A stretch of 64,000 nt of DNA from Vibrio cyclitrophicus (GCF_024347435.1 NZ_AP025480.1:2046001-2110000), one strand, 5' to 3'. Counted from the stretch's first letter, positions 44,973-55,450 are shown. Notes: generated from the letters alone by a model not told the origin. Numbers and translations are program-made.

Positions 44973-45347
44973 ATGTTAAACAACCAAATATTAGAAGCAT
45001 GCAAGCAAGGCATTGACGCATGGCAGAAAGCATTCAACAGCCAAGATGCCAAAGAGTGTGCAGCTCAATACACTGAAGTATGTGTGATGGAAGCGCGTCC
45101 GTTTGGTGTTTTTGAAGGTCGTGAAGCGATTCAAGCATTTTGGCAGAATATTATTGACCAAGGCTTCAAAGACGTTGATTACACAGACGTGACGTGGGCA
45201 GAACACCCAGAAGGTGGTTACATCCTGACTGCAAGCTGGACGATGAACAAGGCATTCGGTGTCGTGCACCGTGAGCACTGGGCTTTGGAAGGCGATGGCC
45301 ATGCTCGCCTAGTAAGCGACTACTTTGAAGTTCAAGGCGAACGCTAG
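44973..45347 (+). CDS. SnoaL-like/NTF2-fold protein
   Basis: A 124-residue single-domain protein of the SnoaL/DUF4440 alpha+beta cone fold, inferred from size and the pattern WQKAFNSQDAKECAAQYTEVCVMEARPFGVFEGREAIQAFWQ followed by GGYILTASWTMNKAFGVVHREHWAL. Members are small isomerases, hydrolases or binding proteins. ATG 44973 has GGAGAG upstream. It is probably controlled by the divergent LysR regulator. Confidence 0.75.
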   Translation: MLNNQILEACKQGIDAWQKAFNSQDAKECAAQYTEVCVMEARPFGVFEGREAIQAFWQNIIDQGFKDVDYTDVTWAEHPEGGYILTASWTMNKAFGVVHREHWALEGDGHARLVSDYFEVQGER

Positions 45348-45369
45348 AAGCTCAAGAGTAAAACAGAAA

Positions 45370-45409
45370 GCAAAAAGCCAGCAGTCCAAATAAGACTGCT
45401 GGCTTTTTT
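45370..45409 (+). terminator. intrinsic terminator after the SnoaL-like gene
   Basis: AAAAAGCCAGCAGTC / GACTGCTGGCTTTTT with a 7-nt loop and a long T tract. Confidence 0.9.
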
Positions 45410-45539
45410 TAGTGATTAACACTTGCCATTGCTTTACTTAATTTGATGGTGATTCGGCGACTCTACACTGGCGCTAAACACGCTCATAATATCAAATTAA
45501 AGGGCCAGATATTGTCTGGACGAATACAAGTAAGTGTTA

Positions 45540-46547
45540 TTAAAGTGCTGCTTTCTTCGATTCTGCAATCCAAGCATCAAACGTACTTTGATTCGCTTTA
45601 ATCCAACCGTTTACATGCGCTTCAATATCAGCAGAGCTGTTTTTGCCTTTGCTCATCATCATGTTCTGAGCACTTACATCGTTGATGTTCAATTTGATGA
45701 TTTCGAAAAGCTTCGCCGCCGCTGGGTTATTCTTAGCAAACTCTTTGTTCGCGATAATGCGCATCGAGTTCATTTGGAAACCGTAGTTTTTACCATTCGA
45801 CAACGTTGTATCGACATCAGCACGATCGCCAGGAAGAGATGAGAATGGTACTTCTAGCCACACTACATCTTCATTTGGAACCAACACGCCACTCACCCAG
45901 TATGGAGTCCAAGTGTAGTAAAGAATCGACTCACCCTTTTGGTAACGCGAAATCGTATCAGCAATAATGGCGGCATAGTTACCTTGGTTATGCGTAACTG
46001 TATCATCAAGTTTGAATGCTGAAAGTTGATGTTCGATAACCATCTCACAACCCCAGCCAGGGTTACAGCCCGTTAAGTCTGCTTTACCATCACCGTTTGC
46101 ATCAAACAGTTTTGCAATTTTCGGGTCGGTCAGTTGGCCAATGTTAGTAATGTTGTACTGTTCTGCCGTTTTTTTATCAATTAGGTAACCTTGTGCCGCG
46201 CCACTTACATACTGACCTTCACGATAGAATTTGTCATCGCCACCAGCCATTTTGTATTTATCAGCATGAAGTGGGAACCAACCTACTGTTAAGAACGTTG
46301 CATCACCTTTTGCGATAGAAGTGTAAGCTACGTTGTAGTCCACTTCTTGTGTCGCTTTTACGTCGTAGCCAAGTTCTTCTAACGCACGGTTTACGATCAA
46401 CGTTTGAAATGTTTCCTCAGCGACAGAAGATTGAACTGGCTGAACAGATACACCTTCACCCGGTAAGCTTGCAGCCCAAAGGTTAGTTGATACTGCTAAT
46501 GTAGAAACGATGCTAACAGCAAGTTTACTCTTCCATGAATTATTCAT
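45540..46547 (-). CDS. proX: glycine betaine/proline ABC transporter, binding protein ProX
   Basis: A 335-residue periplasmic substrate-binding protein for the ProU osmoprotectant importer. The signal peptide ends near WAAS (residue 26). The OpuAC-type domain follows, with [25 protein letters not shown] and [14 protein letters not shown]; the tryptophans in these segments form the betaine cage in this family. The gene overlaps proW by eight bases and is third in the operon. Confidence 0.93.
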   Translation of the reverse strand: MNNSWKSKLAVSIVSTLAVSTNLWAASLPGEGVSVQPVQSSVAEETFQTLIVNRALEELGYDVKATQEVDYNVAYTSIAKGDATFLTVGWFPLHADKYKMAGGDDKFYREGQYVSGAAQGYLIDKKTAEQYNITNIGQLTDPKIAKLFDANGDGKADLTGCNPGWGCEMVIEHQLSAFKLDDTVTHNQGNYAAIIADTISRYQKGESILYYTWTPYWVSGVLVPNEDVVWLEVPFSSLPGDRADVDTTLSNGKNYGFQMNSMRIIANKEFAKNNPAAAKLFEIIKLNINDVSAQNMMMSKGKNSSADIEAHVNGWIKANQSTFDAWIAESKKAAL

Positions 46548-47643
46548 TGGTTTTTTTCCTTAATTGTAGTTCTGATTTGTTGCCGAGATTGAATGCGTTA
46601 AGTACAAGAGAAACAGGTCCCATCTGATACCAGCGTAATTTTGTGTTGCCTGCGTTAGCGCCTAAAACTTGAGTAATGCGATCAAGCAAGATAGCAAGAA
46701 TAACGATGCCCAGACCGCCGACAGCCGCAAGTCCCATATCTAGACGGCCGATACCTCTCAATACCATCTGGCCTAAACCACCGACTGCGATCATTGACGC
46801 GATAACGACCATAGATAGCGACAGCATCAACGTTTGGTTCACGCCTGCCATGATAGTTGGCAATGCCAATGGCAATTGAATTCGATATAACATCTGCTTT
46901 TTGCTGGCACCAAATGAGTGACCTGCTTCTATCAGCTCTTCAGGTACCTGCTGAATGCCCAAGATGGTCAAACGTACCACTGGTGGCAGTGCAAATATGA
47001 TGGTTACCACTACGCCCGGCACATTACCAATACCAAATAACATAACAATTGGTACCAAATAAACGAAAGCTGGCGTGGTTTGCATAGCATCTAGAATTGG
47101 ACGCACAAATTTAGCAGCAGTATTACTTCGGGCGAGCCAGATACCCATTGGTAAGCCTATCAATAAACAGAAGAATACCGATGTCATAACCAATGAAAGA
47201 GTGGTCATCGCTTCAGACCAAGCACCAATCAAACCGATAAAAGTAAGCGATACTGCAGTCGCAAGACCCAACTTCAAGTTTGAAAACTGCCATGCCAACA
47301 AAAATAGAATGATAAGCATAAACGGGGCTGGCGTAGAAACTAATGCCGTTTCAAATGAACTTAGAATGAAATCGATAGGAATTCGTATTGCCTGAAATAA
47401 CGGACGCCCGTGTTCAACTAACCAATTCAAACCAGATTCAACCCAAGTATCGACAGGCAATACTGCTTCGGCAAATGGGTTAAGTGGGTCAAAAGGTATG
47501 GTTTCTACCGTTTCACTGCTTAACCAATCCGCCGATGGTGAGGTGTCAGTTGCTTGACCCCAAGGATCACTTGATGGCTGGGTCGATTGCTCTGAAACAG
47601 TAGATTGTGACCATGGGTCATTATTCGTTTGTTCTGATGACAT
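46540..47643 (-). CDS. proW: glycine betaine/proline ABC transporter, permease ProW
   Basis: A 367-residue inner-membrane permease. The N-terminal ~40 residues are polar with two similar segments ([14 protein letters not shown]). Six or so membrane helices follow, and the [29 protein letters not shown] cytoplasmic loop contacts ProV. Three bases separate it from proV. Confidence 0.93.
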   Translation of the reverse strand: MSSEQTNNDPWSQSTVSEQSTQPSSDPWGQATDTSPSADWLSSETVETIPFDPLNPFAEAVLPVDTWVESGLNWLVEHGRPLFQAIRIPIDFILSSFETALVSTPAPFMLIILFLLAWQFSNLKLGLATAVSLTFIGLIGAWSEAMTTLSLVMTSVFFCLLIGLPMGIWLARSNTAAKFVRPILDAMQTTPAFVYLVPIVMLFGIGNVPGVVVTIIFALPPVVRLTILGIQQVPEELIEAGHSFGASKKQMLYRIQLPLALPTIMAGVNQTLMLSLSMVVIASMIAVGGLGQMVLRGIGRLDMGLAAVGGLGIVILAILLDRITQVLGANAGNTKLRWYQMGPVSLVLNAFNLGNKSELQLRKKTNE

Positions 47644-47646
47644 GAT

Positions 47647-48834
47647 CTACCCCTTATCCAATGTTTGTAACAGTCGTGATTTAGTCACCACACCGAAGTA
47701 ATTGCCTTGTTCATCCACAACAGGGACTGAATAAGGCACACCACCAACAAGGCCAAGTACATCATTGATAGGTAAATCTGGGCTCAGCGTTAAACCATCA
47801 TCGAGCTGCGCACTAACCAAAGATTTGTTCTCTTTGTGAGCTTGACGAAGAGAATCGACAGAAACGATGCCTGAGTAAAGGCTGCTTTTATCGATAACGA
47901 TGCCGTATTCACGGTCATTATCCATCAGAATTTGCAGAGCAGAAGCTGGGCCATCGTGTTCCGATTTCTTAAATACTGCAGCCGGTTTCTTACGTGCGAT
48001 ATCTTTCACAGTAAGAACACTTGCTACATTTACGCCTCGGAAAAAGGCTTCAACGTAATCGTTAGCCGGATTGTTAAGAATTTCGTCAGGGGTGCCTACT
48101 TGAACCACTTCACCATTTTGCATAATCGCAATTCGGTCACCAATACGCATTGCTTCATCCAAATCATGCGAAATGAACACAATCGTACGTTTGTCATCGT
48201 TTTGAAGACGAATCAATTCATCCTGCATTTCAGTACGAATCAAAGGGTCGAGTGCAGAAAATGCTTCATCCATTAACAAGATATCTGGGTCACATGCTAG
48301 GGCACGAGCCAAACCAACACGTTGCTTCATACCACCAGATAATTCATCTGGGTAAGATTCCGAATACGGCCCAAGACCTACTCGCTCCAAGGCTTCAAAT
48401 GCAGATTGTTTGCGTTTACTTAGCTCAACACCCGCAAGCTCAAGGCCAAATGCTGCGTTTTCTATCACCGTCATGTGTGGCATCAAAGCGAAATTTTGGA
48501 AAACCATAGAGATGTTGTTGCGGCGAACTTCGCGGAGTTCATCTTCTGAGATGTGGGCAATATCTTTGCCTCGAAGAAGCACATTACCTTTGGTGGGTTC
48601 AATTAAGCGATTAAGAAGGCGTACTAGGGTTGATTTGCCAGATCCTGACAGTCCCATAATTACGAAAATCTCGCCTTCTTTGATACTAAGAGAAACATCG
48701 TTAACGCCGATCGTTAGACCTGTTTCTTCGAAAACTTTGTCTTTGTTTGCGCCTTCACTGATCATCGTAAAAGCACGGTCGGTGTCTTCACCAAACACCT
48801 TGTACAGTCCCTTAACTTCCAGTATGGGATCCAT
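47647..48834 (-). CDS. proV: glycine betaine/proline ABC transporter, ATPase ProV
   Basis: A 395-residue ATPase driving ProU import. Walker [10 protein letters not shown] (about 62-70), Q-loop, signature [10 protein letters not shown] and Walker [14 protein letters not shown] are all present; the C-terminal 120 residues are a pair of CBS domains, which sense ionic strength in related OpuA. First gene of the operon proVWX. A 20-bp tandem repeat begins 20 bases before its start. Osmotic control is expected from the family, not shown. Confidence 0.95.
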   Translation of the reverse strand: MDPILEVKGLYKVFGEDTDRAFTMISEGANKDKVFEETGLTIGVNDVSLSIKEGEIFVIMGLSGSGKSTLVRLLNRLIEPTKGNVLLRGKDIAHISEDELREVRRNNISMVFQNFALMPHMTVIENAAFGLELAGVELSKRKQSAFEALERVGLGPYSESYPDELSGGMKQRVGLARALACDPDILLMDEAFSALDPLIRTEMQDELIRLQNDDKRTIVFISHDLDEAMRIGDRIAIMQNGEVVQVGTPDEILNNPANDYVEAFFRGVNVASVLTVKDIARKKPAAVFKKSEHDGPASALQILMDNDREYGIVIDKSSLYSGIVSVDSLRQAHKENKSLVSAQLDDGLTLSPDLPINDVLGLVGGVPYSVPVVDEQGNYFGVVTKSRLLQTLDKG

Positions 48835-49493
48835 GAAATCTAATCCTTTGTTAGTTATTTAAACTTAAAAATGGTTATTTAAACTTAAAAATGGTCATCT
48901 AAATTCAAAAAAACAATTAGCACTCTAAGCAATCTAGCAGAGTAAATCAAGGGGTTGCATTCGGTAACAGACGGTAAAAACCACCAAATCACACATAAAA
49001 AACAAGGTTAAAGTAAAAATAACAATTCAATAAAATACTGATAATAAAAGACATTAAGTAATCACAAATGCGCACGGAATTATGTATTACTTACTGACAG
49101 ATTATTGAATATTTATTTTACATTAGTACGAGGAATAGGCTGAACGAACCAAAATTAAGTATAAATAGTTCGTGTACAAATAATTCGAATACAAACTATT
49201 GGTTAAGTTTTTCGGGTGCTTAAAAACTGGAAGTTCAAGCGAACAGAAAAGTGGCAAAATCACGGCATAAAGGGAAAAAGTCGATAAAGCCAATTCTATT
49301 AAGATGAACCCAGGTTGGTCGAAATATCTTCAACCTTTAAAAATACAACACCAGTTGTGATACTTGCTGCAAACTATCAAATATCGATTATCTAGACCAA
49401 AAGACGACTTGTAGAGTACTAGCAGCTGAGCCATTCTTTATGCAAGGCGTCGATCTTTTCTGCCTATCGATTAAAGAAAAAAAAGGGATTCTG
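48835..49493. other. proV / HAD-phosphatase divergent region
   Basis: 659 bp, AT-rich. Apart from the tandem repeat near proV I see no gene. It presumably has the osmoregulated proV promoter and that of the phosphatase gene; curved, AT-rich DNA here would suit H-NS silencing, which is an inference. Confidence 0.4.
48855..48914. repeat. 20-bp tandem repeat in the proV leader
   Basis: The unit TTATTTAAACTTAAAAATGG occurs twice exactly (48855-48874, 48875-48894), and a degenerate third follows (48895-48914). It begins 20 bases upstream of the proV start codon. Confidence 0.9.
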
Positions 49494-50237
49494 ATGATAA
49501 AAATGTTGGTGTGTGACTTTGATGGGACACTTGATGGAGGCTCATCTCATGGAGTAAATCAGTTATCTGACTACTTAGCTGACCAAACAGATATCCGCTT
49601 TATCATTGCGACAGGTAGAACCTTACCTTCCATCAGGGTTGGATTAGCTTCAAACAATTACCCAAAACCCCACAGTATTATCAGCGATGTTGGTACAAGA
49701 ATTCATCACAACCACTCCCAATTGCCTGATCATATTTGGCATAACCAGTTAGAAGCTTCTTGGAACAAATCAAAAGTAGAGTTGGCACTCGCATCACTGA
49801 ATTTCATGGGTGAACGTTTGGAAAACCATCAAGGCGATTACAAAATTACTTTTGAAGGGAAATTATCTGAACCTCAACAAACGCTGATTGGATTGAGCTT
49901 GAAATCGCACGGCCTAGACGTCCATCTCACTTACTCTCACGACTGGTACTTAGATATAACGCCCAAAGGAGTTAATAAAGCCACGGCGATTCGTCATCTG
50001 CTCCAACAGCATGATTTGAGTGTTGAAGAAGTTTGCGTTGCAGGTGATTCTGCGAACGACACATCTATGCTTACTATAGAAGGCGTCAACTCTATATTGG
50101 TGGCGAACCATTATCCGGAAGTTGCTCACCTGTCCGACAGAGAAAATGTTTACACCAGCACAGCAACACACGCCGCGGGCGTTTTAGAGGGGCTGAAGTA
50201 CTGGCAAAAACGAGCATCTGTAAACAAACATCTGTAA
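49494..50237 (+). CDS. HAD-family phosphatase, sucrose-phosphatase-like
   Basis: A 247-residue Mg-dependent phosphatase of HAD subclass IIB. Motif I DFDGTLDGG (Asp nucleophile at about residue 8), motif II IATGRT, and motif IV GDSANDTSML are visible, with a cap domain between. The set resembles sucrose-6-phosphate or mannosylfructose-phosphate phosphatases and Cof-type enzymes. No synthase gene is adjacent, so the substrate is unclear. ATG 49494 follows AAGGG; the frame extends to 49440 but that part is leader. Confidence 0.8.
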   Translation: MIKMLVCDFDGTLDGGSSHGVNQLSDYLADQTDIRFIIATGRTLPSIRVGLASNNYPKPHSIISDVGTRIHHNHSQLPDHIWHNQLEASWNKSKVELALASLNFMGERLENHQGDYKITFEGKLSEPQQTLIGLSLKSHGLDVHLTYSHDWYLDITPKGVNKATAIRHLLQQHDLSVEEVCVAGDSANDTSMLTIEGVNSILVANHYPEVAHLSDRENVYTSTATHAAGVLEGLKYWQKRASVNKHL

Positions 50238-50318
50238 ATAGTGGATAGGTACTAGCTCGTGAGCCACGAACCTGTTTCTTAATCAAGGGAAAAGGCTTCT
50301 CGATTACTTTTCTTACTC

Positions 50319-50531
50319 CTACTTCCAACCAGGGAGCCAATGTTGGTTGTCGGTTAGCTCTCGCCAGTTAATAGCTTCCTCTCGTTTGGTCATCACTGCC
50401 TCTATTAAGCAACGAATTACCTCCCCTTCTTCAAATTCAACCTCTGTGATCATAAAGTGCTTTTCTTTTTTTACTGGGCTAACGGCAGTCCATTTACTGC
50501 GAAGTAATTTCTTTGGATTAATTCGATTCAT
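50319..50531 (-). CDS. TIGR02450 family small Trp-rich protein
   Basis: A 70-residue protein starting MNRINPKKLLRSKWTAVSPVKKEKHF, the hallmark of TIGR02450 proteins, with three tryptophans later in the chain. Function unknown. Found as a conserved small gene in many marine gammaproteobacteria. Confidence 0.85.
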   Translation of the reverse strand: MNRINPKKLLRSKWTAVSPVKKEKHFMITEVEFEEGEVIRCLIEAVMTKREEAINWRELTDNQHWLPGWK

Positions 50532-50700
50532 GGGTTATCTCTCGCTGTGATGTTTCAAACTATAAGTACGCAATAACAAAAGGGATCACTTTAATCTGTA
50601 AGTTGACACTTAAAACTGGGGAGCTCATAACTAAGGTCAATAAATCAAACCATAGGCTTAGTACAATACCTGTTATTGATGAGTCACAAATAAGCTACCC

Positions 50701-50976
50701 ATGAATCAAACAGAGTTCCAACAAAAAATAACGAGCTTCACTTCTATCGAACAAGCGCTTGATTACTTTGAAATTGGGTTTGATAGCAAGTTCATCGACC
50801 AAAACAGAATAGAACTGATGAAGCGTTTTAACGGTTATCTCATTCTGTCAAAGCCCGACGATTGGTTTTCTGGACGAAGAGCATTGAAAAACGCCTACTG
50901 TAAGGTTCAACGTAGTAAGTTAGATCGCCACACACGTTCTGCCTGTCGTGGTTGTACTACTTGCCAACGTCGCTAG
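50701..50976 (+). CDS. small protein, NifW-like, with Cys-rich tail
   Basis: A 91-residue protein. The middle part (LDYFEIGFDSKFIDQNRIELMKRFNGYL) resembles NifW, the nitrogenase-protective protein, though nothing else related to nitrogen fixation is near. The C-terminus ends in CRGCTTC, a C-x2-C-x2-C pattern that could bind a metal. The NifW link is a resemblance from memory. Confidence 0.5.
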   Translation: MNQTEFQQKITSFTSIEQALDYFEIGFDSKFIDQNRIELMKRFNGYLILSKPDDWFSGRRALKNAYCKVQRSKLDRHTRSACRGCTTCQRR

Positions 50977-51113
50977 TTTCAAGTCAGAAAACTCAAAGGT
51001 AGATAATAAGAAATAGATAATTGAAATAACATCTCATTGCGATCTCGCTAGTGGTTTGCTCGAAAAAAAGTGTGCTAGTCTTACGGCAACTCAACTACGA
51101 GATAAAAACTACA

Positions 51114-52238
51114 ATGAAAATTTTCAGCAATTTCGAAAGCGGCAACATTCACGTCGTTTCAGCAGATTCACCACAAAACATTCAACTGACGATCCCAGCA
51201 GACAACCAGACTGAAATCTCTCAATGGTTTCACTTCCGTTTAGAAAGTGAAGATCAACAAGCTCACCACTTTGAAATCGGCCAATTGGCAACATCAGCCT
51301 ATCCTGAAGGCTGGAAAGATTACGATGTTGTTGCATCTTATGATCGTGAAGAGTGGTTCCGTGTTCCATCTCAGTTCGATGGCGATACACTAAGCTTTGA
51401 TATCATTCCTGAACACGATTCAATGTACTTCGCCTATTTCGCGCCTTACTCATATGATCGTCACCAAGATCTCCTGCACAGTGCTCAAACGCACCCGGCT
51501 TGTAAGTTAGAAACGCTGGGTCACACGCTAGACAACAATGACATCACTTTGCTAACCATTGGTGAGCCAAGTGAAGAGAAGAAAAACATCTGGGTTATTG
51601 GTCGCCAACACCCGGGCGAGACTATGGCTGAATGGCTGATCGAAGGCTTGCTGCAACGTTTACTTGATGAAACAGACACAGTAGGTCGTTCTCTTCTAGA
51701 TAACGTTGTTTTCCACGTTGTACCGAACATGAACCCAGATGGCAGTATCCGTGGTCACCTACGTACCAACGCGATTGGCGTTAACCTTAACCGTGAATGG
51801 CAATCGCCATCTCTAGAACGTAGTCCTGAAGTTTTCCTTGTGCGTGAGCGTATGCTAGAAACTGGCGTTGACATGTGTCTAGACATTCACGGCGACGAAG
51901 CAATCCCATATAACTTTGTTGCGGGTAGCGAAGGTACGCCGTCATACAGTGAGCGCATTGAAAAACTAGAGAACCACTTCAAGCAAGCCCTTCTGACTAT
52001 CACTCCCGAATTCCAAGATGAATTTGGTTACGATAAAGACGAACCAGGAAAAGCGAATATGACAGTGGGCACAAACTGGATAAGCGAACAGTTCAAGTGT
52101 TTGGCTTATACAGTGGAGATGCCATTTAAAGACCACATCAGCCACGCTGATGAACTTTACGGTTGGTCTCCAGAGCGTAGCGTTGCATTCGGTCACGACA
52201 TGCTAGCGGCAGTTTGGGCGACAGCAGGCAAACTCTAA
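51114..52238 (+). CDS. M14-family zinc carboxypeptidase
   Basis: A 374-residue cytosolic-carboxypeptidase-like protein (no signal peptide). The N-terminal ~115 residues form a beta domain; the M14 domain then has HPGE with zinc ligands His166 and Glu169, the NPDG and GVNLNREW substrate-carboxylate motifs, and the third ligand His259 (LDIHGDE). The likely catalytic Glu is in YTVEMPFKD. Bacterial relatives of the AGBL/CCP group; the peptide substrate is unknown. ATG 51114 chosen over 51051. Confidence 0.88.
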   Translation: MKIFSNFESGNIHVVSADSPQNIQLTIPADNQTEISQWFHFRLESEDQQAHHFEIGQLATSAYPEGWKDYDVVASYDREEWFRVPSQFDGDTLSFDIIPEHDSMYFAYFAPYSYDRHQDLLHSAQTHPACKLETLGHTLDNNDITLLTIGEPSEEKKNIWVIGRQHPGETMAEWLIEGLLQRLLDETDTVGRSLLDNVVFHVVPNMNPDGSIRGHLRTNAIGVNLNREWQSPSLERSPEVFLVRERMLETGVDMCLDIHGDEAIPYNFVAGSEGTPSYSERIEKLENHFKQALLTITPEFQDEFGYDKDEPGKANMTVGTNWISEQFKCLAYTVEMPFKDHISHADELYGWSPERSVAFGHDMLAAVWATAGKL

Positions 52239-52324
52239 TTGACGTCACGCTAACCTAACCAAAGACATATTTTTTGCGATTTTGGTTAGAAGTGCTGCGT
52301 AAAGATATTGCTATACAAAAACGA

Positions 52325-52358
52325 CAAAGCCCGGTGCATTCAAATGCGCCGGGCTTTT
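52325..52358 (+). terminator. intrinsic terminator after the carboxypeptidase gene
   Basis: AAAGCCCGG / CCGGGCTTT with the inner bases GCATT..AATGC adding further pairing, and a T tract. Confidence 0.88.
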
Positions 52359-52390
52359 TGATTTCTTATCTACTTATCTACTTGTTTAAT

Positions 52391-52430
52391 CTACTAATCT
52401 ACTAATCTACTAATCTACTAATCTACTAAT
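52391..52430. repeat. 8-bp tandem repeat, five units
   Basis: CTACTAAT occurs five times in a row. Two related CTACTTAT-like units lie just before it. It lies four bases beyond the stop of the PilZ gene and after the carboxypeptidase terminator. Confidence 0.9.
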
Positions 52431-52434
52431 TAGC

Positions 52435-52791
52435 TTAGGCCACTCTCAAGTTAGCAAAGAAGACCGGGTATCTCTGCCGAATATGCCTTTGTTCTGACAC
52501 CATATCTTTGAAGCTTGGGCCTTGAGACAATTGAACAATCACTTCATCGCCCTCTTGTCGCAACACAGCCCCACTAATATCAACACTATTGTTGTCGTGT
52601 AGTCTTAACGTTCCCGCCATTGAAAAGCCGCGGTAAACAGGAATGACGTTTTGCATCATTAGACGCACACCCTTTTCAGAAACCTCACTGACATGAAAAA
52701 GCTCATCCTTAATTCGCATCACCGGACGTGCCCTTTTAGGGTACTTTAAACGATAATATTGGCGTTTCTGGGTGAACGATTCTTCACACAT
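52435..52791 (-). CDS. PilZ-domain protein
   Basis: A 118-residue single PilZ domain, the usual c-di-GMP receptor. The RxxxR motif is present (RQYYR, about residue 10-14). The second motif, normally (D/N)xSxxG, is EVSEKG here, with Glu for Asp, so binding may be weaker. Single gene after the tandem repeat. Its target is unknown. Confidence 0.78.
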   Translation of the reverse strand: MCEESFTQKRQYYRLKYPKRARPVMRIKDELFHVSEVSEKGVRLMMQNVIPVYRGFSMAGTLRLHDNNSVDISGAVLRQEGDEVIVQLSQGPSFKDMVSEQRHIRQRYPVFFANLRVA

Positions 52792-53160
52792 CAGTGACTC
52801 CCGTCTCTTTTGATTGATCAGTAATAAGCTATCGATTAGTTTCAGTTAACGCTTTAAAATTGATGTATTCATTGCATTAATATCTAGTAATTATATCGAC
52901 TTAATGAACGAATACTTTAAGTAATTTGAGCTGGGAGCTTGGTATTACCTAAAACTCTGCAAAAACTGAGATGTCGGTCATATACTACGAGCGGAACATC
53001 ATATCTAAACAAAAATCCAAACCTAAATCATTACTCATAAAATATCCTGAACGTTTTTCACACTTATACTCGAAAAGTTTGTCACGAAGATAGCAAAACT
53101 CATTCTCTAACTTTTACAGCCCTGTTAGACTCCACATCCACTTTGATACTTGGTTCATTT
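52792..53160. other. intergenic region, PilZ / helicase
   Basis: 369 bp, divergent, AT-rich. No gene or clear motif seen. It should carry the two promoters. Confidence 0.4.
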
Positions 53161-54399
53161 ATGTCGTTTGATAAACTAACCCTTAACGCAAAAACTGTCG
53201 CAGCCATTCCTTCTCGATTCAATACACCGACTGAGATACAGCAAGCGACCGTACCCAAGATTGTCGCAGGCCAAGATGTTCTTGCGCTCGCGCAGACGGG
53301 CAGTGGAAAAACGTTGGCGTTCGGCTTACCTTTATTGAACAACATCAATATCGACTTGAATGAACTGCAAGCCATCATCATAGTTCCAACTCGTGAACTC
53401 GCATCACAAGTGGCTGAAGCTCTTGAACCCATTGCAACAGAACTCTCAATTAAAACCATCACATTAAGCGGTGGTGTCAACATAGATAATCAGCAACAGC
53501 TGTTATCAGAGAAACCGCAACTTGCTATTGCTACGCCTGGCCGCTTACTCGCTGTGATCCAAACTGGGGAGCTTGAGTTAGCTCGCTGCGTATCTTTGGT
53601 GCTTGATGAAGCAGACCGTTTGCTCGATATGGGTTTCTGGCCCGATATTCAAATCATTACTGATGCTCTTCCAGTGAAACGTCAATCATCGCTGTTTTCA
53701 GCTACGCTTCCCCAAGAACTGGTTAGCCAAGCGGAAGCACTTCTCAGTCATCCAGTAAAAATTGCGGCACACCAAGAGAATAGCGTTGTCTCTGCCATTG
53801 ATGAAACGCTCTATCTCGTGAACAAAGGCAGTAAAGCTCAAGCGCTCCTTGCTCTACTTAATCAGAACGATTGGTCACAGGTTTTGGTGTTTATCGGAGC
53901 AAAAGATAACGCTGACGCACTAACCAAACGTTTAAACAAAGCAAAAATCAGTGTCTGTGCACTGCATGGAAACAAGAACCAAGAAGAACGTACCTTAGCA
54001 CTAGAGAGTTTCAAGAATGGTGAAACACGAGTTCTCATTGCGACCGATGTGATGGCTAGAGGTATTCATATCGAGCAACTGCCGGTCGTGATCAACTTTG
54101 ATTTACCTGCACACTCGGCAACTTACGTACATCGTGTTGGACGAACAGCAAGAGCAGGAAGTGCTGGAGTCGCAATATCTCTTGTTAGTCACAGTGAGAA
54201 TGAATGTTTAAACGCGATTCGTTCTTTGACCAATAAACCGTTATCGTTACAATCACTGGAAGGGTTCCCTGTCACAGACAAGCCAGCGTCAGAAGCAACC
54301 GCTCGTAAGCGCCCGCCCAAAGACAAAATGGCCAACCGCAGAACCGCAAAGAAAAAAAGTGTGAAGCAATTTAAGAGCAAGCCAAATCACACTAAATAG
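53161..54399 (+). CDS. DEAD-box RNA helicase
   Basis: A 412-residue ATP-dependent RNA helicase: Q-motif FNTPTEIQQATVP, Walker A AQTGSGKT, PTREL, DEAD (VLDEADRLLDMGF), SAT, and C-terminal RGIHIEQL and HRVGRTARAG motifs. A basic tail (KRPPKDKMANRRTAKKKSVKQFKSK) follows. It belongs to the RhlE group. ATG 53161 gives the typical start (MSFDKL). Confidence 0.9.
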   Translation: MSFDKLTLNAKTVAAIPSRFNTPTEIQQATVPKIVAGQDVLALAQTGSGKTLAFGLPLLNNINIDLNELQAIIIVPTRELASQVAEALEPIATELSIKTITLSGGVNIDNQQQLLSEKPQLAIATPGRLLAVIQTGELELARCVSLVLDEADRLLDMGFWPDIQIITDALPVKRQSSLFSATLPQELVSQAEALLSHPVKIAAHQENSVVSAIDETLYLVNKGSKAQALLALLNQNDWSQVLVFIGAKDNADALTKRLNKAKISVCALHGNKNQEERTLALESFKNGETRVLIATDVMARGIHIEQLPVVINFDLPAHSATYVHRVGRTARAGSAGVAISLVSHSENECLNAIRSLTNKPLSLQSLEGFPVTDKPASEATARKRPPKDKMANRRTAKKKSVKQFKSKPNHTK

Positions 54400-54426
54400 T
54401 TCCTTGTTCTAAATTGAATCCTCCCA

Positions 54427-54456
54427 TAAGCGCCCAAATTTTTCTGGGCGTTTTTA
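54427..54456 (+). terminator. intrinsic terminator after the helicase gene
   Basis: AAGCGCCCA / TGGGCGTTT with an 8-nt loop and T tract. Confidence 0.85.
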
Positions 54457-54681
54457 CGTTCGCTGTTGAGCTTGAGCAATAAATATTTTAGGAAGAGATA
54501 AGCATTTTTATTGAAGAATAATGCACCTCTGCGCGCCATTTTAAATGACACTTTTGTGAATTATGATGCCAACGTATTGATTCTTGGTTGCTCAAAAAAA
54601 ATACTTTCTGATCACGTTGACGCCCCTATATTTGGCAACTAGATTTTTCTACTAGTGTCTAAAAACCGGGAGGTCATCGAA

Positions 54682-54903
54682 ATGAAACGTGCAAGCTCTA
54701 CATACCGATTACAACTGATTAAGGAAGTGGCTACTCGCCGAGATCGTCAACGTTCGAATGACCCGATGGCAAACTACATACAAAACCTGATAGATAACAA
54801 AGATGAGTGTGATACTTCTGTAGAACGTAACCACAGATTCAGTGGCAGTCATTTTGATGAGCATATTGGTGGTTGGGTTAGCGATCATTGGGGTAGCAAA
54901 TAG
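54682..54903 (+). CDS. small protein of unknown function
   Basis: A 73-residue basic, hydrophilic protein (MKRASSTYRLQLIKEVATRRDRQ at the start). The ATG follows a strong GGGAGG ribosome site, which supports real translation. No family recognised, no motif seen. Confidence 0.6.
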   Translation: MKRASSTYRLQLIKEVATRRDRQRSNDPMANYIQNLIDNKDECDTSVERNHRFSGSHFDEHIGGWVSDHWGSK

Positions 54904-55075
54904 CAGTGTCATTAGGCAAACCCATGTTATTAGGTAAGCTGATCAATAAGAGCACCCAACAAATGAACTAGATTTGTCGCTGTAGAATTTATCTCCGCAT
55001 TAACCTATCATCTGCAACAATTCCCCCTCATTGAGTAAGCAGAAAGTGTCTGAGTTAAAAAGAGAAAAACAAGTG

Positions 55076-55378
55076 ATGGTTGCCTTCCAAGTGATTCCTC
55101 GCGTTAAAGAAGGCAACAATTTCGAAGTGGTTGATAAGGCACTTGAAGTGGTTAAGGCAGCGGATGTTCCTTTCCAAATCGGCGCGATGGAAACCACGAT
55201 GAAAGGTGAACTCAACCAACTACTCGATATAATTAAAAAGGCTGAACAAGCTTGTTACGATGCCGGTGCTGTCGAAGTAATCACAAACATCAAAATTCAC
55301 AGTAAAACCACCGATGCCGATGATACATTCTGTACTTATCATCGTGGTGTAACGAAAGCGAATCACATGTTTGTATAA
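55076..55378 (+). CDS. thiamine-binding protein, MTH1187 family
   Basis: A 100-residue protein of the PF01910/DUF77 family; the fold is ferredoxin-like and members bind thiamine or its relatives. The pattern MVAFQVIPRVKEG...VPFQIGAMETTMKGEL and the later AVEVITNIKIHSK are typical. ATG 55076 gives the family length; the frame is open to TTG 55031 with no ribosome site. Confidence 0.8.
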   Translation: MVAFQVIPRVKEGNNFEVVDKALEVVKAADVPFQIGAMETTMKGELNQLLDIIKKAEQACYDAGAVEVITNIKIHSKTTDADDTFCTYHRGVTKANHMFV

Positions 55379-55450
55379 GTTTACCTATTAGCCATGTTTA
55401 GCCTTTAGGCGATTTTAATCTGTCGAAGAGGTTCTGAAGAATCTGTGATG

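Noticed and set aside
52391..52430. CRISPR-like repeat
   Set aside because: The units are 8 bp with no spacers, so it is a simple tandem repeat.
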